Below are positions 15,246 through 23,307 of a stretch of DNA of 32,512 nucleotides, one piece after another; the stretch's first letter is position 1, and the number at the start of each line of letters is the position of its first letter. This DNA is from CAYNST01 sp964399955. Lineage in GTDB: Bacteria > Pseudomonadota > Gammaproteobacteria > Pseudomonadales > Cellvibrionaceae. The notes beneath the pieces are model-generated. The model made no database searches and was not told the origin of the DNA. It worked only from the letters and a program-made list of their open reading frames with translations. Location: assembly GCA_964399955.1 (NCBI GenBank), contig CAYNST010000029.1:1-32512 (forward strand), in the 5' to 3' direction. Made by a program: the position numbers and the translations under genes.

Positions 15246-16202
15246 ATGGTCGGTGTTCTGGATTCGGTGAATCAACGTACCCAACTGGTGGGGCAAAACC
15301 GGCTTGAGCTTTTGTTGTTCAGTATGGGCGGGGGTCAGCTTTACGGCATCAATGTGTTCAAGGTCAAAGAGGTTTTGCAGTGCCCGCCCCTGCACGCTAT
15401 ACCCAGGCGTCATCCGGCGGTGCGCGGCGTTGCTCATATCCGTGGAGCCACTATACCCATATTGGACTTGCGTTTGGCCACAGGCTCGAGTGCACTGGAC
15501 AACCTCAAGGGCTGTTTCGTGATCATTACCGAATACAACCGCTCCACGCAGGGCTTTTTGGTAAGCTCGGTGGACCGCATCGTCAATATGAATTGGAACG
15601 CGATACACCCGCCACCAAAAGGCACCGGCCGTCAAAGCTATCTTACCGCCGTAACCGAGGTGGACGGCCGTTTGGTGGAAGTTATTGATGTGGAGAAGAT
15701 TCTGGCAGAGGTATCACCGCTGCCGGATGTCATCAGCGACGATCTGCTGGCGGAAGCCCGCCGGGCGACCCTGGTTAAGAAGCACGTGCTGATCGTGGAT
15801 GACTCCTCCATAGCCCGCAAGCAGGTTCAGAAAGTGGCACAGTCTATGGGTGCCAGCACCACCACCAGGAATAACGGCCGCGAAGCGCTGGATTATCTAT
15901 TGGCCATGGTGGCCGCAGGCCAAGACCCCAGCCGGGAGTTGCTGTTGGTGGTTTCAGATATCGAGATGCCGGAAATGGACGGCTATACCTTCACTGCAGC
16001 AGTCAGGGCCAACCCCATGTTGAGCAAGCTGCACGTGGTGTTGCACACCTCGTTAAGTGGCGTATTCAACGAAGCCATGGTCAAAAAGGTTGGCGCCGAT
16101 GACTTCCTGGCCAAGTTCCATCCGGACGACCTGGCGCGACGCGTCAACAAGCGGATTGCAGATCTGGAAGCCGAGGGCGTGGTGGCGGAGCCGGAGCCGT
16201 AA
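15246..16202 (+). CDS. cheV: CheV, CheW-receiver chemotaxis coupling protein
   Basis: CheV couples chemoreceptors to the kinase CheA and, through its receiver domain, adapts or damps signalling. The 318-residue product has a CheW domain (about residues 18-160, LLLFSMGGGQLYGINVFKVKEVL, HPAVRGVAHIRGATIPILDL) and a receiver domain (about 180-305). Receiver residues seen are the acidic pair in LIVDDSS, phospho-acceptor Asp238 in VVSDIEMPEMDG, the HTSLSG segment, and Lys in DDFLAKFHP. The start is ATG with a GAGAG ribosome binding site. It directly precedes cheR and lies divergent from flgA, the usual arrangement in Pseudomonas, Vibrio and relatives. Confidence 0.96.
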   Translation: MVGVLDSVNQRTQLVGQNRLELLLFSMGGGQLYGINVFKVKEVLQCPPLHAIPRRHPAVRGVAHIRGATIPILDLRLATGSSALDNLKGCFVIITEYNRSTQGFLVSSVDRIVNMNWNAIHPPPKGTGRQSYLTAVTEVDGRLVEVIDVEKILAEVSPLPDVISDDLLAEARRATLVKKHVLIVDDSSIARKQVQKVAQSMGASTTTRNNGREALDYLLAMVAAGQDPSRELLLVVSDIEMPEMDGYTFTAAVRANPMLSKLHVVLHTSLSGVFNEAMVKKVGADDFLAKFHPDDLARRVNKRIADLEAEGVVAEPEP

Positions 16203-16279
16203 ATGAGTGTTTGCGGCATAACCCGGTTGGGCCAGATATATTGCCCCAGCACTGCGGCAAAGGTTGCCGGGTGGTAAGC

Positions 16280-17128
16280 ATGGAAACTCCCACCGACGCC
16301 AATGGGATAGGCATGAGTGCTGCGGAGTATGAGTCGTTCAGTCGGTTCCTGCACGACGCCTGTGGCATAAGCCTGGGTGCCAACAAGCAGTATCTGGTGG
16401 CCACGCGCATGCGGCGTATTCTGCAGGAGCACAAGATTGCCACCCTGGCCGAGCTGACGCGCCGGGCCGCGTCCGAGCAGGAGCGTGCCCTGCGTCAGCA
16501 GGTCATAGATGCCATGACCATCAATGAAACCTTATGGTTTCGCGACAACTATCCGTTTGAATATCTCGCAAAAACGTTTTTGCCGCAAATTGCCGAGCGG
16601 CCAGGGCGTCCGCTGCGAATTTGGTCGGCGGCCTGTGCTACCGGGCAGGAGCCATATTCCATCAGCATGGTGATTGAGGAGTGCCTGCGTGGACGGATGC
16701 GCCCGCAGGTCAACCCTGAGATACTGGCCACAGACCTTTCCAGCAGTGCCCTGGAGGCGGCCAAACAAGCCCAGTACGATCGCCTGTCTCTGGCGCGCGG
16801 CCTCTCAGCCACACGCGCAGAGCAATTTTTTACACCGACTGCGGACAATACTTGGGTGTTGAACGACAGCGTGCGCCAACGGGTGAAGTTTCGCCCCTTT
16901 AATCTGCAGGATCCGTATTACGCGCTGGGCAAGTTTGACATCATTTTTTGCCGCAACGTGCTGATCTATTTTTCCTCCGAAAGTAAACAGAAGATACTAA
17001 CCAAGCTGCACGCCTGCCTTAACCCTGCCGGGCTGCTATTTCTTGGGGCATCAGAGAGTGTGACGGGAGCCAGCCAACTTTTTGAAATGGTTGACTGCAA
17101 TCCCGGCATTGCCTTCCGCGCCAGGTAA
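16280..17128 (+). CDS. cheR: CheR, chemoreceptor glutamate O-methyltransferase
   Basis: CheR methylates glutamates on chemoreceptors using S-adenosylmethionine and so sets adaptation. The 282-residue product has the N-terminal helical domain (FSRFLHDACGISLGANKQYLVATRMRRIL). The SAM-binding domain follows, with WSAACATGQEPYS (residues 115-127), an ILATDLSSSAL strand, and FDIIFCRNVLIYFS. I choose the ATG at 16280, which has GGGTGG upstream; an ATG at 16313 is also possible and gives a Pseudomonas-like N-terminus. It follows cheV by 77 bases and precedes the flgB promoter region. Confidence 0.96.
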   Translation: METPTDANGIGMSAAEYESFSRFLHDACGISLGANKQYLVATRMRRILQEHKIATLAELTRRAASEQERALRQQVIDAMTINETLWFRDNYPFEYLAKTFLPQIAERPGRPLRIWSAACATGQEPYSISMVIEECLRGRMRPQVNPEILATDLSSSALEAAKQAQYDRLSLARGLSATRAEQFFTPTADNTWVLNDSVRQRVKFRPFNLQDPYYALGKFDIIFCRNVLIYFSSESKQKILTKLHACLNPAGLLFLGASESVTGASQLFEMVDCNPGIAFRAR

Positions 17129-17165
17129 CCATCTTGGCACCGTCATGAAATTGGCGGGCGCCAGT

Positions 17166-17228
17166 TTGCCGACCAACCAACGGTTGCCGCTTTCACCATT
17201 GCCGATCCAAAGCGGCAATTAGTTGCCG
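17166..17228. promoter_or_regulatory. Cluster of TTGCCG/CGGCAA hexamers upstream of flgB
   Basis: The hexamer TTGCCG occurs at 17166, 17184, 17199 and 17223, and its complement CGGCAA at 17213, so five copies in 63 bases. The cluster ends 63 bases before the sigma-54 -24 element. Such a position suits enhancer sites of an NtrC-type activator of the FlrC/FleR kind. The role is inferred from position and from a similar cluster before fliC. Confidence 0.5.
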
Positions 17229-17291
17229 CATTCATTGCGCTTCTCCCCTGGAAGAGCGACAAAACCCTGCAATTTGCTCACTTTCTGGCGT

Positions 17292-17307
17292 TGGCACAGC
17301 GGTTGCT
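17292..17307 (+). promoter_or_regulatory. Sigma-54 promoter of flgBCDE
   Basis: TGGCACAGCGGTTGCT contains the -24 TGGCAC and -12 TTGCT elements at the exact sigma-54 spacing. The predicted transcription start is near 17318. That would make the ATG at 17320 leaderless, and it favours the GTG at 17350 as the flgB start. Confidence 0.9.
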
Positions 17308-17349
17308 AATGCACAGGTAATGATTCATTTTGTCTGGAGTCCGACGCAC

Positions 17350-17754
17350 GTGACCATCAACTTCAACAATGCACTGGGCAGCTACGAGGCCGCCCTCAAG
17401 CTTAGAACCCAACGCGCAGAAGTGCTTTCCAGCAACCTGGCAAACGCCGACACGCCAAACTATAAAGCACGCGATTTTGATTTTCACAAGGCGCTTGCTG
17501 CGCAAACGTCCAAGTCGGCTGTTAAAGGCGGCCTGCATGCCACCCACCTGTCGCATTTCAACAGCAATATCAATGGCGCGGCCAATGTGGAATTGGAATA
17601 CCGCATACCGACGCAGCCGTCAGTGGATGGCAACACCGTGGACGAGCACAAAGAGCACGCGGAATTCATGTCCAACAGTCTGGAGTTCCAGGTGGCTTTC
17701 ACCTTGTTGAACAGCCGCTTCAAAGGACTCACCAGCGCGATCAGGGGCGACTAA
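17350..17754 (+). CDS. flgB: FlgB, proximal rod protein
   Basis: FlgB forms the first part of the flagellar rod next to the MS ring and export gate. The 134-residue product has the rod signature LRTQRAEVLSSNLANADTPNYKARDFDF near the N-terminus. The C-terminal helical segment HAEFMSNSLEFQVAFTLLNSRFKGL is also typical. I start it at the GTG at 17350, which follows a GGAG and gives a family-like N-terminus (TINFNNALGSYEAAL). The ATG at 17320 lies almost on the predicted transcription start. flgC begins 2 bases after the stop. Confidence 0.94.
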   Translation: MTINFNNALGSYEAALKLRTQRAEVLSSNLANADTPNYKARDFDFHKALAAQTSKSAVKGGLHATHLSHFNSNINGAANVELEYRIPTQPSVDGNTVDEHKEHAEFMSNSLEFQVAFTLLNSRFKGLTSAIRGD

Positions 17755-17756
17755 TC

Positions 17757-18197
17757 ATGAGTTTGAACAAAATTTTTGATATTGCCGGTTCCGGCATGGC
17801 GGCCCAGTCGGTGCGCCTTAATACAACCGCCAGCAACATTGCCAACGCCGAGTCTGCGGCTTCCAGCGCAGCGGAAGTTTACCGCGGCCGCCACCCGGTA
17901 TTTACCGCCACCTACCAGAATATGCTGGGCCAGGGCGATCGTACTGCGGGCAACGAGGAGGATGCCTCTGTAGGCGTGGGCATATTGGGCATAGTCGAGA
18001 GTGACGCCCCACTGCAGAAGCGCTTTGAGCCCAACCATCCCCTGGCTGACGAGCAGGGCTATGTGCACTATCCCAACGTCAACGTGGTGGAGGAAATGAG
18101 CAACATGATCTCTGCCAGCCGTTCTTTTCAGGTAAACGTCGAAATCATGAATTCCGCCAAACAGATGGTGCAGCGTGTATTAACGCTGGGGCAATAG
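17757..18197 (+). CDS. flgC: FlgC, proximal rod protein
   Basis: FlgC joins FlgB and FlgF in the proximal rod. The 146-residue product starts SLNKIFDIAGSGMAAQSVRLN and carries the flagellar rod motif TTASNIANAESAASS. It ends with YPNVNVVEEMSNMISASRSFQVNVEIMNSAKQMVQRVLTLGQ, the conserved C-terminal helix that packs in the axial bundle. The length is normal. It lies 2 bases after flgB and 30 bases before flgD in the same operon. Confidence 0.97.
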   Translation: MSLNKIFDIAGSGMAAQSVRLNTTASNIANAESAASSAAEVYRGRHPVFTATYQNMLGQGDRTAGNEEDASVGVGILGIVESDAPLQKRFEPNHPLADEQGYVHYPNVNVVEEMSNMISASRSFQVNVEIMNSAKQMVQRVLTLGQ

Positions 18198-18227
18198 TCG
18201 TGACGCAGGTTAAGGGGAGTCGCAAAA

Positions 18228-18944
18228 ATGATTGAATCGGCCGGCAACAGCAATGTTCTGAATGACCTGTCCATTAACAAAAAGCATCCGGCGGAAACCA
18301 AAGGCGGCAACGAGTTGGGGCAAAAAGCCTTCCTCAAGTTGATGATTACGCAAATGGAGAATCAGGACCCGCTGAGTCCTCAGGAAAACAGCGACTTTAT
18401 TGCCCAGTTGGCGCAGTTCAGTTCTGTGGAGAGCCTGGATCAGCTAAACAACAAGTTCACAAATTTCAGTGACAGCTTTGTTGCCAATCAGGCCTTGCAG
18501 GCTTCTTCGCTGGTGGGTCGTTCAGTGACTGTACCCACCTCCAGCACACGGCTGGAAATGGGCGGCGTGGTCACGGCACTGGTGGACCTGCCCAGTCACA
18601 CCAATAACTTGAACGTGAATATCCACGACGCCTCCGGCGCACTGGTGGACCAGATCCGTTTGGGCGCACAGAGTGCAGGTGATGTGAACCTGCGCTGGGA
18701 CGGCCGCGCGATCGAGCTTAACGGCCAGCCTGTCGACTGGAGCAGTTCGCATCCAAACGGCCTGCCCCCCGGCAACTACACCTTCAAGGTCACGGCGCCC
18801 ATTGAAGGCAAAGACACTGAGCTGCAGACCTATCTGAGCGCCAACGTCAACAGTGTGACCGTGGGCAGCACCGGTGCGCTGACGTTGAATTTGGCAGGCG
18901 TTGGCGCAGTCAGCCTGGCAGACGTCAAACAGTTCAACGAATAA
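18228..18944 (+). CDS. flgD: FlgD, hook-capping/scaffolding protein
   Basis: FlgD forms the cap under which FlgE subunits assemble and is not kept in the finished flagellum. The 238-residue product has the conserved N-terminal block GQKAFLKLMITQMENQDPLSPQ, then DFIAQLAQFSSVESLDQLN. The C-terminal part has Ig/tudor-like folds (SSLVGRSVTVPTSS, VDQIRLGAQSAGDVNLRWDGR, GLPPGNYTFKVTA). The start is ATG, with a strong AAGGGGAG about 8 bases upstream. Third gene of flgBCDE. Confidence 0.97.
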   Translation: MIESAGNSNVLNDLSINKKHPAETKGGNELGQKAFLKLMITQMENQDPLSPQENSDFIAQLAQFSSVESLDQLNNKFTNFSDSFVANQALQASSLVGRSVTVPTSSTRLEMGGVVTALVDLPSHTNNLNVNIHDASGALVDQIRLGAQSAGDVNLRWDGRAIELNGQPVDWSSSHPNGLPPGNYTFKVTAPIEGKDTELQTYLSANVNSVTVGSTGALTLNLAGVGAVSLADVKQFNE

Positions 18945-18976
18945 CCTTTAAAAACCAGATCAAACGCGTTGAGAGC

Positions 18977-18993
18977 CCGGCAATCATTGCCGG
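18977..18993. repeat. Short inverted repeat between flgD and flgE
   Basis: CCGGCAAT and ATTGCCGG flank a single base, giving a realistic 7-bp stem with a 3-base loop followed by CTTT. It may be a weak terminator or a processing hairpin that lowers or stabilises flgE message. It is not a clear terminator. Confidence 0.35.
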
Positions 18994-19050
18994 CTTTACC
19001 CAGAACAGCACAGCAATTGCAAGCAGCCGGTTTGCTAACAGGAGACGGTT

Positions 19051-21486
19051 ATGCCATTTGAAACAGCCTTAAGCGGTATTCGTGCAGCATCCAGCGATTT
19101 GTCGGTCACGGGCAACAACATTGCCAACGCCTCTACCAAAGGTTTTAAAGGTTCGCGCGCAGAATTTGGCGATGTGTATGCCAATTCCGCAATGGGAGCG
19201 GGCAACAATGCAGCGGGCAGCGGTGTACGCCTGCAGAGCATAGCGCAACAGTTTACTCAGGGCAGCATCTCTTTCACTGAGAACGAGCTGGACCTGGCCA
19301 TCAGTGGCAACGGGTTTTTTGTGGTGCGCGATAACGGTGAGCAGTTCTACACCCGCGCCGGCACCTTTGGCCTGGATCAAAACGGCTATGTGGTGAACAA
19401 TACCGGGGCACGGCTGCAGGGGTTTCCTGCGGATGACAGCGGCCATATCACCGGCCTGCAAAATGATATTCGTATTCAGGCTGGTAATTTGGAGCCGCGC
19501 TCCACCTCTGGAGTGCAGTCGCAACTGAATCTGGACGCCACCTCTGCCGTGCTGCAGTCCAGCGGACTCAGCTTCCAGACCGAGGGCAACGCTATCGGTG
19601 TTACCCAGTCGGGTTTAAGCACCAGCACCGCTACCACGGTGAACTCGCCCAACAGCTTCAACCTGCCGCTGGCTGTCGATTTCACCTCGGAAACCATCAG
19701 TTTTGATGTGGAAATGACGGCCAGCTCAGGCAATAACGGCACCGTCAGTGTGGCTTTGAATTCTGCCGCCGGAGTTCCGGCAACCATTACCTCGTTCAAC
19801 GATCTGCGCACCCTGGCAGGCGTCATCAATTCGCAGATATTCTCCCCGGTGCCGCCTCAGCGCGCGGTGGATATGATTGCTACAGCAGTTGCCAATGACG
19901 ACGGCACCTACGGTTTGCAATTTTCTGCCCTGGAAGCCGGGGAAGGGTCGCAGATCCGCCTGCTGAATGGCTCAACCAGTGCTGCTGCATTGGGGCTGCC
20001 GGTGGGAACCGAGACTGCCACATCAACACCCGGTGTGGCGGCGGTGAGCAATGGCTATCCCGCCCAGTCGCTGGATTTTGTCGCGCCAAACGGCAGCATG
20101 GTGACCTACACTTCGCAAAAAGGCGCCTCGGCTGCGGCTACGGCTTCTGAACTGAATGCGGTTACCGGGGTTTCCGCCACCGCCGAGACCAATGTGCAAG
20201 TTTTGGCGTCGTCGTTCTCCAACGCGTCCGGCACCATGGAAATATCCATAAACGGTGTGCCATTGAGAGCGGCCAACCTGGTGGAGCTAAGCCAAAGCAT
20301 CAATCGTCTGACCAACAGCACCCTGCCCGGTATCAGCGCTGAAGTAGACCCCACCACCGGTGACCTGAGCATGCGCTCTACGGTGGGAGACAACATTCAG
20401 ATAGCCATCAATGGCGGCAACGGTGACCGGCTGGAGGTGCGCGGCAATGCCAATGCGCCGTCAGAAACGCTGGAGGTGGGCTCGGCGGACCCGGACCGCA
20501 CTGCCACTGGCCGCTCCATAATGGTGGGGGGCTCGATTGATATCACCCTGGCGGAGGGCTACAGCGCTCAAAATGCCAACCCGCCCTCTATCGGTTTGTT
20601 CGGCTCGTTTACTAACAATGCCTTCACGCCGGTAACCCTTAATGCGTTTGATCCGGATATCCCTGGCAGTTACAACAATGCAACGTCTGTGACCATCTAC
20701 GACAGCCTGGGAAAGCCGCACGCAATGACACAATATTTTGTGCGTCAGTCCTATGACCCGACAGACCCCACCAGCTCCCCCAACCACTGGGTGATGTATG
20801 TTCAGGTTGACGGGCAGGATGTGGGCGATCCGGACACATCGCTGCCGCCGCCCGGCAACACACTCCCCACCCGTGCCAGCTTCAATATGCACTTTAGTGA
20901 GAACGGCTCGCTCAACCAGACTTTGAGTGACCAGGTGCTGATCTCCAACTGGCAGCCGTTGGACGCGGACGGCAATCCGAGTGGTGCCATGGGGCCGCAG
21001 AACGTACTGGCCGGCGCTACGGTAATTATGCCCGATCCGCCCATCAGCTCCAATTTTGTCATCGACATGGACGGCACCACGCAGTTTGGCAGCAGTTTTT
21101 CAGTGGATGCGGATCAAAACGGCTTTCCCACCGGCCGTTTGTCCGGCCTCAATATAGACGACAGCGGCATTATTTTTGCGCGCTTCACCAATGGCGAGTC
21201 AAAAGTTCTGGGGCAACTGGTGCTGGCGGATTTTGCCAATACCAAGGGGCTGCAGCCGGTAGGCAACACCATGTGGGCAGAAAACTACGAGTCTGGCCCA
21301 CCCAATGTTGGTATTCCGGGCAGCGGCGCACTGGGGTTTATTGAGGCTGGCGCGTTGGAAGACTCCAACGTGGATTTGTCCGAGCAGTTGGTCAACCTGA
21401 TTATTGCCCAGCGCAACTTTCAGGCCAGTGCAAAAACCATAGAAACCGCCAACCAGGTAACCCAGACTATTCTTAATCTGCGTTAA
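19051..21486 (+). CDS. flgE: FlgE, flagellar hook protein (enlarged)
   Basis: FlgE forms the flexible hook. The 811-residue product is about twice the E. coli length (402). The N-terminal rod-type motif (ALSGIRAASSDLSVTGNNIANASTKGFK), the LDLAISGNGFFVV segment and the C-terminal SNVDLSEQLVNLIIAQRNFQASAKTIETANQ helix are all conserved. The extra length lies between about residues 170 and 530. It includes INGV-type units (INGVPL at 400-405) and a stretch (334-520) that resembles one in FlgK of this same locus. After the insert the normal hook domain resumes with SVTIYDSLGKPHAMTQYF. The start is ATG with AGGAG upstream, and a strong terminator follows. Confidence 0.96.
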   Translation: MPFETALSGIRAASSDLSVTGNNIANASTKGFKGSRAEFGDVYANSAMGAGNNAAGSGVRLQSIAQQFTQGSISFTENELDLAISGNGFFVVRDNGEQFYTRAGTFGLDQNGYVVNNTGARLQGFPADDSGHITGLQNDIRIQAGNLEPRSTSGVQSQLNLDATSAVLQSSGLSFQTEGNAIGVTQSGLSTSTATTVNSPNSFNLPLAVDFTSETISFDVEMTASSGNNGTVSVALNSAAGVPATITSFNDLRTLAGVINSQIFSPVPPQRAVDMIATAVANDDGTYGLQFSALEAGEGSQIRLLNGSTSAAALGLPVGTETATSTPGVAAVSNGYPAQSLDFVAPNGSMVTYTSQKGASAAATASELNAVTGVSATAETNVQVLASSFSNASGTMEISINGVPLRAANLVELSQSINRLTNSTLPGISAEVDPTTGDLSMRSTVGDNIQIAINGGNGDRLEVRGNANAPSETLEVGSADPDRTATGRSIMVGGSIDITLAEGYSAQNANPPSIGLFGSFTNNAFTPVTLNAFDPDIPGSYNNATSVTIYDSLGKPHAMTQYFVRQSYDPTDPTSSPNHWVMYVQVDGQDVGDPDTSLPPPGNTLPTRASFNMHFSENGSLNQTLSDQVLISNWQPLDADGNPSGAMGPQNVLAGATVIMPDPPISSNFVIDMDGTTQFGSSFSVDADQNGFPTGRLSGLNIDDSGIIFARFTNGESKVLGQLVLADFANTKGLQPVGNTMWAENYESGPPNVGIPGSGALGFIEAGALEDSNVDLSEQLVNLIIAQRNFQASAKTIETANQVTQTILNLR

Positions 21487-21503
21487 CCGTAAGAAACTGT
21501 ATC

Positions 21504-21530
21504 AACGCCGGCTTGCCCGGCGTTTTTTTT
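21504..21530 (+). terminator. Intrinsic terminator after flgE
   Basis: AACGCCGG (21504-21511) pairs with CCGGCGTT (21517-21524) around a 5-base loop, and the T-run extends to 21530. It ends the flgBCDE transcript, so flgF onwards needs its own promoter, which is found about 90 bases downstream. Confidence 0.92.
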
Positions 21531-21618
21531 GAAAAACGACAGGTTATCGTCTCAGCATCAAAGACCCAGCCCCTCCTGATTTACCTCTCGTCTGCAATCA
21601 GACGTCTTTCCCGGCGCT

Positions 21619-21634
21619 TGGCACCGCTTTTGCA
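21619..21634 (+). promoter_or_regulatory. Sigma-54 promoter of flgFGHIJKL
   Basis: TGGCACCGCTTTTGCA has -24 TGGCAC and -12 TTGCA elements at exact sigma-54 spacing. The predicted start is near 21645, about 50 bases before the flgF ATG. It follows the flgE terminator and so probably drives the second rod/ring/junction operon. Confidence 0.9.
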
Positions 21635-21695
21635 AATTCCCTCTTTATAGTGGCAACAAGCTAATTATTTGACGCAGCATCCAGCGGAAAACATT

Positions 21696-22445
21696 ATGGA
21701 TAAAGCACTTTATATCTCCATGACCGGCGCCAAGCACAACATGCGCGCGCAGACGGCCCACGCCAACAACCTGGCCAACGTCAACACCCACGGCTTCAAG
21801 GCAGATTTCGCGGTAGCCCGCAGCATGCCCGTCTACTACGGGGACGGGCTGCCCACGCGGGCCTACGCGCTGGCGGAAAAACCCGGCACCGATTTTAACT
21901 TTGGCCCCATGCAACAAACCGGGCGCGAGCTGGATGTTGCCATTGAGGGGGACGGTTTTATTGCCGTGCAGTCAGCCGACGGCAGTGAAGCCTATACCCG
22001 CGCCGGTGCGCTTTACATTGACCCGCTTGGCACCTTGCGCACCGGCAACGGTTTGCCGGTGATGGGCAACGGCGGGCCGGTTGCCATCCCGGCGGCGGAC
22101 AAAGTGGAGATTGGCCTGGATGGCAATATCACCGTTATTTTGCAAGGGCAGGGGCTGCAGGGGCCAGCGGTGGTTGATCGCATCAAACTGGTCAACCCCG
22201 ACCTGGCCGAGCTGAGCAAAGGCGAAGACGGTCTGTTTCGCCGCCTGGACAACCCGGAGCCGCTTGAGGCAGACGGCCGGGTGCGGGTACTGTCGGGCTT
22301 TTTGGAAAGCAGCAATGTCAATCCGGTCACCGAGCTGACCAGTATTCTGGCGCTTTCCCGGCAGTACGAGATGCAGGTCAAATTGATGAGCCAGGCCAAG
22401 CAGATGTCCGAGACCTCGGCACGCCTGCTGCAAATGAATACTTAA
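21696..22445 (+). CDS. flgF: FlgF, proximal rod protein
   Basis: FlgF is the third proximal rod protein. The 249-residue product begins MDKALYISMTGAKHNMRAQ with the rod motif HANNLANVNTHGFKADF. It carries the LDVAIEGDGFIAVQ and AYTRAGAL segments shared by FlgE/F/G, and ends SNVNPVTELTSILALSRQYEMQVKLMSQA. I use the ATG at 21696, which has GCGGAAA upstream, rather than the longer open frame. First gene after the sigma-54 promoter at 21619; flgG follows after 60 bases. Confidence 0.96.
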   Translation: MDKALYISMTGAKHNMRAQTAHANNLANVNTHGFKADFAVARSMPVYYGDGLPTRAYALAEKPGTDFNFGPMQQTGRELDVAIEGDGFIAVQSADGSEAYTRAGALYIDPLGTLRTGNGLPVMGNGGPVAIPAADKVEIGLDGNITVILQGQGLQGPAVVDRIKLVNPDLAELSKGEDGLFRRLDNPEPLEADGRVRVLSGFLESSNVNPVTELTSILALSRQYEMQVKLMSQAKQMSETSARLLQMNT

Positions 22446-22505
22446 ACCGGATTCGCCCCCGAACGGAATTCCCAGTCAATTTTTTAAGCAGTGTGAGGCA
22501 AGCCA

Positions 22506-23291
22506 ATGCACGCAGCCCTTTATGTCAGCAAAACCGGTCTGACCGCGCAGGACAAGCAGTTGACCACCGTCGCCAACAACCTGGCCAACGCTTCCACCGT
22601 CGGCTTCAAACGCGACCGCGCGGTGTTTGAAGACTTGCTCTATCAAGTGCAGCGACAGCCCGGCGCGCAGAGTACGGAAGATACGCAATTGCCCTCTGGG
22701 CTGCAGTTGGGCACCGGTGTGCGGGTAGTGGGCACGCAGAAACAGTTCACCGGCGGCAGTCTGCAGGTGACCGAGCAGCCTCTGGATCTGGCCATTGACG
22801 GGCGCGGCTTTCTGCAGATTCTGCAGCCGGACGGCACCATGGGCTATACCCGCAACGGTCAGTTGCATTTGAATTTTGAGGGTGAACTGGTCAACGCCGA
22901 CGGCCTGCGTCTGCAGCCCAACATCGCCATTCCGGAGGAAACTCAGTCCATAACCATCGGTAGCGATGGCACGGTCAGTGTCGCAGTGGCTGGTGAGGCT
23001 CAGCCACAAGTGCTTGGCCAGATAGAGCTGGTGGACTTTCTCAACCCCGCAGGCTTGCAAGCGGCAGGCAGTAATATTTTCCTGGAGACGGCGGCCAGCG
23101 GCAACCCGGTGGTGGGTCAGCCCGGCCAGAATGGCCTGGGCAGCGTGATGCAGGGCATGCTGGAGAGCTCCAACGTGGATATTGTTGAAGAGATGGTTAA
23201 CATGATCACCACCCAGCGGGCTTATGAGATGAATTCCAAGGTGGTGTCCACCGCTGATCAGATGTTGCAATACGTAACCCAGAACCTTTAA
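22506..23291 (+). CDS. flgG: FlgG, distal rod protein
   Basis: FlgG forms the distal rod that passes through the P and L rings. The 261-residue product has normal length (E. coli 260) and starts MHAALYVSKTGLTAQDKQL with VANNLANASTVGFKRDRAVFED. It has LDLAIDGRGFLQI and GYTRNGQLHLN in the middle, and SSNVDIVEEMVNMITTQRAYEMNSKVVSTADQML at the C-terminus. There is a GAGGC ribosome binding site about 8 bases before the ATG. flgH follows after 16 bases. Confidence 0.97.
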   Translation: MHAALYVSKTGLTAQDKQLTTVANNLANASTVGFKRDRAVFEDLLYQVQRQPGAQSTEDTQLPSGLQLGTGVRVVGTQKQFTGGSLQVTEQPLDLAIDGRGFLQILQPDGTMGYTRNGQLHLNFEGELVNADGLRLQPNIAIPEETQSITIGSDGTVSVAVAGEAQPQVLGQIELVDFLNPAGLQAAGSNIFLETAASGNPVVGQPGQNGLGSVMQGMLESSNVDIVEEMVNMITTQRAYEMNSKVVSTADQMLQYVTQNL

Positions 23292-23307
23292 AAAGCGGGT
23301 ATAGACC

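Noticed and set aside
17135..17150. TGGCACCGTCATGAAA as a second sigma-54 promoter before flgB
   Set aside because: The -24 element is present, but there is no GC at the -12 position.
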